A stretch of 40,663 bases of DNA, from contig JAFGIS010000288.1 of assembly GCA_016929495.1 (NCBI GenBank), positions 1 to 40,663 on the forward strand, written 5' to 3'. This DNA comes from Polyangiaceae bacterium. Its GTDB lineage: Bacteria; Myxococcota_A; Polyangia; Polyangiales; Polyangiaceae. Below the pieces are notes generated by a model. The model was not told the DNA's origin, did not search any database, and saw nothing but the letters and a program-made list of their open reading frames with translations. A program made the translations under genes and the position numbers. Shown here piece by piece: positions 17,528-25,042 of this stretch (positions are counted from its first letter, which is position 1; each line of letters opens with the position of its first letter).

Positions 17528-18450
17528 GCGCGTCCTCCGGGCTGCTCCTCGTGAAGGCGGGCAACGAACAAGTCCTCGAAGTCCGGGGGGGTCGGCACGA
17601 GAGTCGATCCCAGCGCGCCGAGCCGCCGATCGAGCTCCGGCGCGAAGTCGGCCCGGACCACCGCGCGCAGTCGGGCACCCGCCGGGGACGTGCCGAGGAC
17701 CTCCGGGGCTTGCTCGAGCAGTCGCAGAACCTCGTCGCGCTGCCCGCCTTGGATCCGGAACACCCGGTGGGCAAAGCGACCGAGCAACGCCTGCGGTTCC
17801 CCCTCCAGCAGAAGGCGCCCCTGGTGGATCAGCCCGACGCGGTGGCAGCGCGCCGCCTCGTCCATGTACGGCGTGGACAGGAGGATGGTCATCCCTTCAC
17901 GGACCAGAGCGCGCAGAAGGTCCCAGAATTCGCGTCGGCTCACCGGATCCACGCCGTTGGTGGGTTCGTCGAGCGCGAGGAGCTCCGGCCGATGCAAGAG
18001 CGCGCAGGCCAGAGCGAGCTTCTTGTACATTCCGCCGGACAGTGCGTCTGCTCGCCGGTCCACGAAGCGTTCGAGCCGGGTGATGCCGAGCAGGCGCTCC
18101 TTGCGAGCCTGGAAATCCGCGCGCCCCAGCGAGAACACCGACGCGAAGAATCGCAGGTTCTCGGCCACGGTCAGATCGCCGTAGAGGCTGTACTGCTGGG
18201 GCATGTAGCCGAGGATGTCGCGGACACGAGACTCGTTGCCGAGCGGATCCTGACCCCGGACGAGCACGCGGCCGGAACTGGCCCCGATGACTCCCGCCAC
18301 CAGTCGCATCGCCGTTGTCTTGCCCGCACCGTCCGGTCCGACGAGCCCGTAGATCTCCCCCTGGCCGATCGCGAGATCGAGAGAGCTCAAGGCCACGACG
18401 GTACCGAAGCGTCGAGACAGCGCTTCGGTGATGAGCACCGGCTCGTTCAT
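17524..18450 (-). CDS. ABC transporter ATP-binding protein (YbhF-half-like), first
   Basis: The 308-aa ATPase has Walker A GPDGAGKT (38-45), Q-loop YMPQQYSLY, a canonical signature LSGGMYKKLALACALLHRP and Walker B LLALDEP followed by TNGVDP. The usual switch His is replaced: the H-loop reads LLSTPYMDEAARCHR, with Pro where its partner has His. The two ATPases are therefore complementary, because this one has a good signature but no switch His and the other has His but a poor LPGGW signature. That pattern is typical of heterodimers with one consensus and one degenerate ATP site. Its ATG overlaps the stop of the membrane-fusion gene. Confidence 0.9.
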   Translation of the reverse strand: MNEPVLITEALSRRFGTVVALSSLDLAIGQGEIYGLVGPDGAGKTTAMRLVAGVIGASSGRVLVRGQDPLGNESRVRDILGYMPQQYSLYGDLTVAENLRFFASVFSLGRADFQARKERLLGITRLERFVDRRADALSGGMYKKLALACALLHRPELLALDEPTNGVDPVSRREFWDLLRALVREGMTILLSTPYMDEAARCHRVGLIHQGRLLLEGEPQALLGRFAHRVFRIQGGQRDEVLRLLEQAPEVLGTSPAGARLRAVVRADFAPELDRRLGALGSTLVPTPPDFEDLFVARLHEEQPGGRA

Positions 18451-19493
18451 CGGGCGGTCCCGTTGATACTGACCTCCACCGGCATCCCGGGCCGGAGCTT
18501 GCGTCCGGGATTGGGTAGCACGACCTCGACAGCGTAGACTAGCCGGTCGCGGTCCTCGCGCGTCTGCACGGTCTTGGGCGTGAATTCCGCCTTGGCAGAA
18601 ACATGGCGGATGAGCCCGCTGAAACGCTCGGCCGGGTACGCATCGGCGATCACGGTCACCGGTTTGTTCGGCGCCGCCGCGCCGAGCTCCGCATTGGGCA
18701 GGTAGAAGGTGGCGCGAACCTCGTCCAGGTAGACCAGGGTCAGAACGTTTGCGCCCGGGAGGACCACTTCTCCCGGCTCGTAGCCGCGGATCTGCACCAC
18801 CGCCTCCCGGGGGGCGTACAGACGGCACTCCTTCACCGTGGTCTGTGCGCGCGCGACGGCGGCTTCGGCCGCCTGGACCTGTTCGCGGCTGGCCTGGGTC
18901 TGGGCCACGGCCGCCACGCGACCTTGGTAGGCTACGCCGACACGCGCGGCAGCGGCTTCCTGGTTCGCCTTGACCATGGCGACGCGTTCGTTGGCACCGA
19001 CCACGCTGGTCTCGGCCCGATCGAGCTGCGCGCTGGCGACCGCACCGGCCTTGTGGAGGCTCTTGACGCGCGCCGCTTCTTTCTCGGTGTTCGCCCGGTC
19101 GGCTAGGGCGACCGCCTCCTCCGCCCTCGCCACGTTCACCGAGCGCCGTGCCACGGCAGTGCTGCCGTCGGCAGCGCGCACCTGGGCCAGCGCCGACTCG
19201 ACGCTCGCCTCGGCCGCAGCCAGCTGCGCCTTGGCCTGGGCCAGGGCGGCTTCGGGTTCGGCACAGTCGAGCTCCACCAGGAGCTGTCCGGCCTTGACGG
19301 CATCCCCCTCCCGCACGTGCACGGCGACGATCCGGGCGGATATGCGTGTCGTGACGTTGATTTCCGTGCCCTCGATCGTGCCCGTGCCGCCCGCGGGCGC
19401 GTTGCGGTAGGCGCCGAGCTGCCGAAGCCGGTAGACCAGGGCGACCGACAGCACACAAACCAGAACCACTACGAGAGCGATGACACGTTTCAT
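18447..19493 (-). CDS. HlyD-family membrane fusion protein (YbhG-like)
   Basis: The 348-aa periplasmic adaptor has an N-terminal membrane anchor (residues 4-22). A split biotinyl-lipoyl domain follows, first half near 45-75 (VHVREGDAVKAGQLLVELDC). A long alanine-rich coiled-coil hairpin spans about 80-225, the second lipoyl half carries YEPGEVVLPGANVLTLV, and a beta-barrel and proximal domain end in LRPGMPVEVSI. It bridges the inner-membrane ABC pump and an outer-membrane channel; no TolC-like gene is present in the window. It is the first gene of the five-gene minus-strand operon, so the promoter should lie in 19494-19720. No TetR-type repressor gene lies adjacent, unlike the ybh locus. Confidence 0.9.
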   Translation of the reverse strand: MKRVIALVVVLVCVLSVALVYRLRQLGAYRNAPAGGTGTIEGTEINVTTRISARIVAVHVREGDAVKAGQLLVELDCAEPEAALAQAKAQLAAAEASVESALAQVRAADGSTAVARRSVNVARAEEAVALADRANTEKEAARVKSLHKAGAVASAQLDRAETSVVGANERVAMVKANQEAAAARVGVAYQGRVAAVAQTQASREQVQAAEAAVARAQTTVKECRLYAPREAVVQIRGYEPGEVVLPGANVLTLVYLDEVRATFYLPNAELGAAAPNKPVTVIADAYPAERFSGLIRHVSAKAEFTPKTVQTREDRDRLVYAVEVVLPNPGRKLRPGMPVEVSINGTAR

Positions 19494-19725
19494 GAGCCTG
19501 CCATGAGCCTCGCTTCGTGTATGGGGCGTCCCGAGTGCGAGCGGGTGCGCGACAGGGACGAGACGGCCGTCATGGGTTGGATGGTAGTGCCTCGCTGCGC
19601 CAGAGACGAGGGCCTCGATGATCCGGTGCCCAGCTCGGATGGGGTAGAGCGGCCGGACGTGGTGGCTGTTGCCCGGGCGGAGCCCGGCGACCGCGCGGGC
19701 CGAGACGCGGAGCCTATGTCGAGCG

Positions 19726-19758
19726 TTGACAAGGAATCCGTCCTTGCTAGAACAAGGA
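19726..19758 (+). promoter_or_regulatory. Promoter and operator-like dyads of the toxin-antitoxin pair
   Basis: TTGACA (19726-19731) and TAGAAC (19748-19753) are 16 bp apart. The -10 sits in the centre of TCCTTG-CTAGAA-CAAGGA (19741-19758), a perfect 6-bp dyad. A further AAGGA half-site at 19731-19735 pairs with the same TCCTT. The antitoxin GTG at 19760 lies 7 bases after the -10, at the expected transcription start. Autorepression by the antitoxin and a leaderless mRNA are both inferred. Confidence 0.55.
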
Positions 19759-19759
19759 C

Positions 19760-20047
19760 GTGTCCAAGGTGACGTCCAAGTTGCAGGTGACCATTCCGAA
19801 AGCCATCGCGGATCGCTACGGCATCGCGCCTGGCGACGAGCTCGACTGGATCACCGGAGCCGACTCGGCACGCATCGTTCCGCGCAAGGCAGTTCGAAAC
19901 CCGTCGAGCGCTGCCGCACGCCTCCATCTGTTCGACGCGGCGACGAAGCGGCAATCCGCGCGCCAATCGCGCCAGCCGCGCCCGAAGGCGTCGACGGGTC
20001 GCGGCTGGACTCGGGAGGAGCTCTACGACCGTGGCCGCGCTCGTTGA
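19760..20047 (+). CDS. AbrB/SpoVT-type antitoxin (VapB-like)
   Basis: The 95-aa product has an AbrB swapped-hairpin DNA-binding domain at residues 4-45 (SKLQVTIPKAIADRYGI, then PGDELDWI). A basic, glutamine-rich tail (50-95) probably wraps the toxin. Starting at GTG 19760 puts the start codon at the predicted transcription start; a second GTG at 19769 would also leave the domain intact. The stop overlaps the toxin gene by 17 nt. Antitoxins of this type neutralise the PIN ribonuclease and repress their own promoter. The stretch TGGACTCGGGAGGAGCTCTACG near its end includes a GGAGG that probably serves as the toxin's SD. Confidence 0.88.
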   Translation: MSKVTSKLQVTIPKAIADRYGIAPGDELDWITGADSARIVPRKAVRNPSSAAARLHLFDAATKRQSARQSRQPRPKASTGRGWTREELYDRGRAR

Positions 20048-20453
20048 CACCAACGTCCTGGTCTACAGGTTCGATCCGAGAGACTCGCGCAAGCAGCGGC
20101 TGGCCACGGCGTTGTTGCGTGATGGCATTCGCCGAGACTCTTTGCGTCTGCCGCACCAGGCGATCGTCGAATTCGTGGCGGCGTGTACGCGCATGCTCCC
20201 GGGTGGGCCGTTGTTGTCGCCCGAAGATGCGCGGCGGGAAGCGGAAGAGCTGCTGTCGATGTTCGAGGTCTTGTACCCGAACGATGCGCTCGTGCGCACG
20301 GCGTTGCGAGGTGCCGCGGCGTATCAGCTCTCTTGGTTCGACGCCCACATGTGGGCCTATGCCGAGCACTTCGGCATGGCCGAGCTCTACTCGGAGGACT
20401 TCCAGCACGACCGGCTCTACGGCTCCGTACGGGCCGTCAATCCGTTCGCGTGA
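20031..20453 (+). CDS. PIN-domain ribonuclease toxin (VapC-like)
   Basis: The 140-aa PIN domain carries the first acidic residue in ALVDTNVLVYRFD (Asp6) and a conserved Glu in HQAIVEFV. A second acidic group lies in SWFDAHMWAYAEHFG and LYSEDFQHDR. These match the metal-binding residues of VapC-like endoribonucleases that cut tRNA or rRNA. The GTG start at 20031 lies inside the antitoxin gene, so translation is coupled. The length agrees with the family. No third gene belongs to the pair, because the region after 20453 holds only remnants. Confidence 0.9.
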   Translation: MAALVDTNVLVYRFDPRDSRKQRLATALLRDGIRRDSLRLPHQAIVEFVAACTRMLPGGPLLSPEDARREAEELLSMFEVLYPNDALVRTALRGAAAYQLSWFDAHMWAYAEHFGMAELYSEDFQHDRLYGSVRAVNPFA

Positions 20454-20460
20454 CTGAGCA

Positions 20461-20538
20461 TCCGCCGCAACCGAGGAAGCTCACATCGTCAACCCATATG
20501 TCGTGGACGTGGTTGCGGCAAGTCCATAATTTTACAGC
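20461..20538 (-). pseudogene. Remnant of a carbohydrate-binding module
   Basis: On the minus strand this short stretch encodes a segment ending HDIWVDDVSFLGCGG. This resembles the last strand of jelly-roll carbohydrate-binding modules attached to glycosidases, where (F/V)DxWIDDIxF is common. No start, signal peptide or complete domain surrounds it. It lies downstream of the GH5 gene on the same strand and may be the broken tail of a related enzyme. The match is short, so chance similarity is possible. Confidence 0.35.
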
Positions 20539-20691
20539 GGGGCTCCTCTCGCGTACGCGTTGTGGAACGGGGTGGTGCCCCGAGCTACGCTTGTGCGGTT
20601 CGCTGGCGTAGATCCCGCGGCGAGCGTCACGCATCTGCCCCCGGGAGTGTGTTGTTTCTCACCGGCTGTCGTTGATCCGCTGCTCTTGCGC

Positions 20692-20889
20692 ATCGGCGGC
20701 GGCAGCCCCATTGCCTTCACGGAAAACGGCGTCATGCCCGACATCGGCACTCTCGGCTCGAGCCAGCCGAAGTGGGTCTACTGGGCCACGTGGTGGGGCT
20801 TCGAGGGATCGGACATAGGCAACACGAATCAGCTCTACTCGAGGGTGTACGGGTCCGAGCGGACGCTCACGCAGGACGAGGTACAGCTC
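20692..20889 (+). pseudogene. C-terminal remnant of a GH26-like mannanase
   Basis: This stretch lies in a plus-strand frame open from 20560 to 20952. It encodes SPIAFTENGVMPDIGTL, followed by WVYWATWWGFEG and NTNQLYSRVYGSERTLTQDEV. The order resembles the end of GH26 beta-mannanases: a P(I/V)ALSExG nucleophile strand, a WWxx strand, then VYxxxRVITxDEL. The residues before 20692 have no such similarity, and the TIM barrel is absent. It therefore looks like a decayed fragment, possibly cut by an insertion or by deletion next to vapC. It neighbours GH5 and GH130 genes of related function. Confidence 0.55.
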
Positions 20890-20924
20890 GGGGGGTGTCC
20901 GCAGCTCGGGGGCCGGAACCCGGC

Positions 20925-22166
20925 CTACTGCGAGGCGAGCTTGGCCAGGTGATCGTGATAGGCCTGGCCATAGACGCCATTGGGCGTTCCCTCGTAGTCG
21001 GCGATCAGCGAGAACGGTTGTCCCTGCGCGTAGGGCTCGCCCGGCAACGAGGCAGGGACACACTCGCCGTACGCATCCCAGGTCCAGGCGAGATAGCCCG
21101 ACTGGTGAGCGTCGAGCCAGTTCATGAGCCCGATGGTCCCGGCGGCCTCGTCGCTGGCGATGAACGAGCTGTCGCAGTAGCGCTCGCCCAGTTCCGTCGC
21201 TATCAGGGGCACCTCCTCAGCCACGGCAGCCGGCGTCTCGTCCCAGCAGCCGGCGGTCACGCACGGGTTGTTCTGGTAGATGTGCCAGGCCGCACCGAGG
21301 TTCTCGAGCGGATCGGTCGGCATGGTGTCGAGCCACTGCGTGAGGGTATTGGACCACTGAACGCCGCCCAGAAGGATCACGTTTCGCGCGCCGGTCTCTC
21401 GCACCACGTCCACCAGAGCCTGCATGCCCACGGCCTGGTAGGTTGTTGGCGTGTCGTCCTGCGGCACCGATTGCATGCATTCGCAGCCGTCACGCCAACA
21501 CTCCCACGCGGCGTCCGAGTCTTGGTTGTTCGCAGGGAACGGCTCGTTGTATAGCTCCAGGATGACGCCATCGTCCTTCTTGAACGTTGTGGCGACGTCT
21601 TGCCAGAACGCCGGCGCATGGTCTGCATCGGGCATCGGCTGCTGGCGATCGGCCGGCGAACTGCCCGGTCCGACCCAGTGCAGCTCGAGGATCGGCACGA
21701 TATTGAACTGGTGGAGCTTGTCCACGTACTGGACGATCGCCTGCTTGTAGTTGTCGCCAGCGAAGACGGCCGGGGCTCCGTTGATCCCGAGCCAACAGGC
21801 CTCGTTGAGCGGCACCCGGACGGCGTTGACCTTCCAGTTCGCGATCGCAGCGACCGAGGCCAGGTCCGATGGGCCGTCGAAAATCCCGCCGCTCTGAACG
21901 CACTTGTACTCGGTGCCCGAGCGATTGACGCCATGGAGCACCACATCGAGCCCGTCAGCGTTCTGGAGACGATTGCCGACCACGCGCAAAGCCGTCATCG
22001 GTGGCCCCACCGGCACGACCTCGATTTCGGGGCGGGCGTCTGTCGCGTCCTTCTCGGCGACCACCGGATCATCCGGACGCTCGAGCTTGCCCGAACCTTC
22101 GCTGCAGCCCATGGGCAACGCCAGCCAGAGCATGGTGGGCGGCACGCAAACGAGCGTCGTCTTCAA
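20925..22166 (-). CDS. Glycoside hydrolase family 5 lipoprotein (endoglucanase/mannanase-like)
   Basis: The 413-aa product begins at a TTG (22166) because AGGAG lies 6 nt before it; another TTG at 22184 has no SD. It has a signal peptide with lipobox LPMGC (Cys21), a short linker, and a GH5 (beta/alpha)8 barrel. Motifs include VVLHGVNRSGTEYKC, AVRVPLNEACWLG, acid/base Glu208 in LELYNEPF, AAWHIYQNN and nucleophile Glu325 in LIATELGERYC. WLDAHQSGYLAWTWDAYG completes the barrel. It should cleave beta-1,4-glucans or mannans at the cell surface; specificity cannot be read from the sequence. It is divergent from the GH130 phosphorylase gene, with 291 nt between them. Confidence 0.87.
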   Translation of the reverse strand: MKTTLVCVPPTMLWLALPMGCSEGSGKLERPDDPVVAEKDATDARPEIEVVPVGPPMTALRVVGNRLQNADGLDVVLHGVNRSGTEYKCVQSGGIFDGPSDLASVAAIANWKVNAVRVPLNEACWLGINGAPAVFAGDNYKQAIVQYVDKLHQFNIVPILELHWVGPGSSPADRQQPMPDADHAPAFWQDVATTFKKDDGVILELYNEPFPANNQDSDAAWECWRDGCECMQSVPQDDTPTTYQAVGMQALVDVVRETGARNVILLGGVQWSNTLTQWLDTMPTDPLENLGAAWHIYQNNPCVTAGCWDETPAAVAEEVPLIATELGERYCDSSFIASDEAAGTIGLMNWLDAHQSGYLAWTWDAYGECVPASLPGEPYAQGQPFSLIADYEGTPNGVYGQAYHDHLAKLASQ

Positions 22167-22172
22167 GTTCGA

Positions 22173-22177
22173 CTCCT
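22173..22177 (-). promoter_or_regulatory. Shine-Dalgarno that fixes the GH5 start
   Basis: On the minus strand AGGAG lies 6 nt before the TTG at 22166. It favours that codon over the upstream TTG at 22184 and yields a signal peptide of normal length. Confidence 0.6.
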
Positions 22178-22457
22178 GACTCAAGTTGAAATTTGCGACA
22201 GCGACCGGCTGTCCGATGTATCGGCGCCGAGCATGACAAGCAACGGCGGGCGGCCACAGTGCCCGACGTCACTGGTCGATGCGGAGCCGAACGATCACAG
22301 CAAGCTAGCGCGAGTTCGTCGTCGCGGCGAGGCCAGAGCGAGGACAAAATTCTGGGGATTGGCGTCAAGAATGCTCAGAAGAGGGGCCTGCCTGGAGTCG
22401 AGCCCGGAGCTTCACTTCTGGCCCGTTTCGGCTACTGCTGAGGGGCGGAAGTTTCCC

Positions 22458-23645
22458 ATGACCCGTTCGGCATTTCTCACTCGCTTGTCCGCGCTACAAG
22501 AGCGTCATCGCGCCATCCTGGCGCGCCGCAACACCGTGGACCCCGACTGGGACAACGGGTGGTACCAGCGCTACCTGTATCCTGTGCTGACCGCCGAGCA
22601 CGTGCCGCTCGACTGGCGATACGATCTCGACGAGTCGACCAACCCGCGTCTGCTCGAGCGCATGGCCGTCAATTCGGTGTTCAATGCGGGCGCCTTCGAG
22701 GTCCAGGGCAAGATCTGCCTGGTTTGTCGCGTGGAGGGGGCCGACCGCAAATCGTTCTTCGCGATTGCCGAGAGCAGCACAGGCGTCGACCAGTTCAGCT
22801 TCTGGGACGAGCCGATCCACCTGCCGCAGACCGCGGATCCGGACGTGAACGTGTACGACATGCGCGTCACACTGCACGAGGATGGCCATGCCTACGGCAC
22901 GTTCTGCACCGAGCGCAAGGACCCGAGCGCGCCTTTCTGCGACACTTCTTCGGCGGTAGCTGCATGCGGCATCGTGCGCACCAAGGACTTCATCCACTGG
23001 GAGCGCTTGCCGGATCTGGTCTCCGAGAGCCCGCAGCAGCGCAACGTCGTTCTGCACCCGAAGTACGTCGACGGGCAGTATGCCTTGTACACGCGGCCCC
23101 AGGACGGGTTCATCGAAACCGGCAGCGGCGGGGGGATCGCCTGGGCACTGTGCCGCGACATCGCCGATCCGCGTATCGGCCAGGAGCAAGTGATCGATCC
23201 ACGCCGATACCACACGATCAACGAAGTGAAGAACGGCATGGGCGCGCCGCCGATCGAAACGGACGAGGGGTGGCTGCACATTGCCCACGGCGTGCGCAAC
23301 ACGGCGGCGGGCCTGCGCTACGTGCTCTATGCTTTCCTCTGCGCCAAGGACGAGCCCTACCGGGTCATCCATCGTCCCGGCGGGTACTTCCTGGCACCCC
23401 AAGGCGACGAGCGTATCGGGGACGTCTCGAACGTCGTGTTCTCGAACGGTGTCGTTGCGCGCGCGAGCGGCGAGGTCTTCATCTACTACGGCTCGAGCGA
23501 CACGCGCACGCACGTGGCCACGACCACCGTCGCGACGCTGCTCGACTACGTGAAGAACACGCCGGAGGATCCGTTGCTGTCGCACCGATGTGTCGAGCAA
23601 CGGCTCGATCTGATCCGGCGCAATCGGCGTCGGACGTCGGTGTAG
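22458..23645 (+). CDS. GH130 4-O-beta-D-mannosyl-D-glucose phosphorylase
   Basis: The 395-aa cytoplasmic enzyme has the full set of mannosylglucose phosphorylase signatures (GH130 subfamily 1). These include YLYPVLTAEHVPLDWRYD, TNPRLLERMAVNSVFNAGA, CRVEGADRKSFFAIAESSTG, VNVYDMRVTLHEDGHAYG, SPQQRNVVLHPKYVDGQYAL and WLHIAHGVRNTAAGLRYVLY. These enzymes phosphorolyse beta-1,4-mannosyl-glucose to mannose-1-phosphate and glucose, the last step of a beta-mannan route. The start at 22458 aligns with the family N-terminus; the frame stays open far upstream only because of composition. There is no cellobiose 2-epimerase or transporter beside it. The GH5 lipoprotein and GH26 remnant next door suggest a small, partly degraded mannan locus. 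Confidence 0.92.
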   Translation: MTRSAFLTRLSALQERHRAILARRNTVDPDWDNGWYQRYLYPVLTAEHVPLDWRYDLDESTNPRLLERMAVNSVFNAGAFEVQGKICLVCRVEGADRKSFFAIAESSTGVDQFSFWDEPIHLPQTADPDVNVYDMRVTLHEDGHAYGTFCTERKDPSAPFCDTSSAVAACGIVRTKDFIHWERLPDLVSESPQQRNVVLHPKYVDGQYALYTRPQDGFIETGSGGGIAWALCRDIADPRIGQEQVIDPRRYHTINEVKNGMGAPPIETDEGWLHIAHGVRNTAAGLRYVLYAFLCAKDEPYRVIHRPGGYFLAPQGDERIGDVSNVVFSNGVVARASGEVFIYYGSSDTRTHVATTTVATLLDYVKNTPEDPLLSHRCVEQRLDLIRRNRRRTSV

Positions 23646-23674
23646 GGCACTCGCGTCGGACCCAAAGAGCCACG

Positions 23675-24856
23675 TCATTCGGCTGCCGCGCGAATCTCGC
23701 CGGGGGCCGTTCTCCCTCCACGCCACCGGTAGACGAAGCCTCCCACGAGCGCGGTGAATGGTGCCACGGCCACCAGTCCGAAGCTGCCCACTAGAGTGTG
23801 GAGCACTTCACCCGAAACATGACTGAGGTTGAAGACGTTCGCGAGTGGTACGCCTTGTCCCATGAAGACCATGAGCATGGCTGAATAGCTACCGGAGTAG
23901 GCCAACAGCAGCGTGGTGGTCATGGTGCCGATGACGGCCTTGCCTACTGACAGTCCGGAGCGTATGTGCTCGACGAGGGCGAGGTCCGGTGTCTTCTCGT
24001 GGATTTCGTCCATGGCGGCTGCGATGTCCATCGCCACGTCCATCAACGCACCTGAAGCAGCGATGAAGATGCTGGACATGAATAGCCGGGTGAGGTTCAC
24101 GTCGAGATAGCCCGCGTAGAGCAAGCTCGTGGCAAACGGCTGCACCGCGCCGTGGATTCCGAACTTGCGGGTGAACAGCATGGACAGCGCGCAGGTAAGC
24201 AACAGGCCCAGCGCCGATCCGAGGAACGCGACCAGCCCCTTGCGCGTCAGGCCCCCAACCAGAAAGCAAATCGTTCCAATGAGCGCACCGGTCACGCCGA
24301 GCGAAAGCACGATCGGGTCGTGGCCCCGGAGAATGGCCGGATAGAGCACCTTCCAGAGGGTCAGCAGAGCGAGACCGAACGAGAGCAGCGCCTTGAGCCC
24401 CGTCATTCCGGCGGTGACGACCAACAGCAACCCGAACATGCCCAGCAGCACCAGCGTGAGATCCAGGCGGTACTTGCCGCGGGCGTAGGCCGCTGTGATC
24501 ACGCCGTTCGAATTCGCTGCGTACTCGACCAGGACGGAATGCCCGGGCCGGTAGATCTCGTCGACCTCCATGGATCCCTTGAGCTCGTTGAGGACCTCGA
24601 TGGTCTTGCCCTTGAACGGCCCACTCTGAAGCGTGGCGGTGAGCACCTGCGTTCCGGTCTTGATCAGCCGCGTGTGGCGAATGCCGACGTTGTTGACGGC
24701 GACGACCTTGGCCTTGGCGTGGGAGGACGCGTGGTCGGCAGCTGCCTCGAAGCCCGTCGGCATCTTGGCGAGCGCCACGCACGCCAAGGCACACACTAGG
24801 ACGAAGAGCACGTCGGGCCGACGTAGCCCAGCGAGGCGTGGCGAGAGTCGCGGCAT
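23675..24856 (-). CDS. YibE/F family multispanning membrane protein
   Basis: The 393-aa protein has an N-terminal membrane segment (about 14-30). A ~100-residue beta-rich extracytoplasmic domain follows (KVVAVNNVG to VLVEYAANSNG), then about seven membrane segments from residue 125 on. GALMDVAMDIAAAMDEIHEK and VGKAVIGTMTTTLLLAYSGSY are the YibE/F hallmarks. No biochemical function is established for the family; a transport role is presumed. The ATG at 24856 is 22 nt from a 13-bp inverted repeat. Its stop lies 29 nt from the convergent GH130 gene. Confidence 0.88.
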   Translation of the reverse strand: MPRLSPRLAGLRRPDVLFVLVCALACVALAKMPTGFEAAADHASSHAKAKVVAVNNVGIRHTRLIKTGTQVLTATLQSGPFKGKTIEVLNELKGSMEVDEIYRPGHSVLVEYAANSNGVITAAYARGKYRLDLTLVLLGMFGLLLVVTAGMTGLKALLSFGLALLTLWKVLYPAILRGHDPIVLSLGVTGALIGTICFLVGGLTRKGLVAFLGSALGLLLTCALSMLFTRKFGIHGAVQPFATSLLYAGYLDVNLTRLFMSSIFIAASGALMDVAMDIAAAMDEIHEKTPDLALVEHIRSGLSVGKAVIGTMTTTLLLAYSGSYSAMLMVFMGQGVPLANVFNLSHVSGEVLHTLVGSFGLVAVAPFTALVGGFVYRWRGGRTAPGEIRAAAE

Positions 24857-24877
24857 TTCGATCGTCTCACGATGAAC

Positions 24878-24923
24878 AATCCGCGGGACACCGGCCTCTG
24901 TGGGGGGCGATGTCCCGCGGATT
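24878..24923 (-). terminator. 13-bp perfect inverted repeat: terminator or operator
   Basis: AATCCGCGGGACA (24878-24890) and TGTCCCGCGGATT (24911-24923) are perfectly complementary around a 20-nt loop. The repeat lies between the end of the alkaline phosphatase gene (25043) and the start of the YibE/F gene (24856), both on the minus strand. A strong stem without a T-run fits either a factor-assisted terminator or a regulator site for the YibE/F gene. Confidence 0.5.
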
Positions 24924-25042
24924 TGGGGGTCGCCTGACGACCCCGACCAACGCTCCTCGGGAAGGAGCGAGCAGTGGAACGGAAGGCGGCTGGTGGGCCA
25001 CCGACGCTGTCGTGGCGCTCGAGTCGATCGAGGCGCTGGTGG

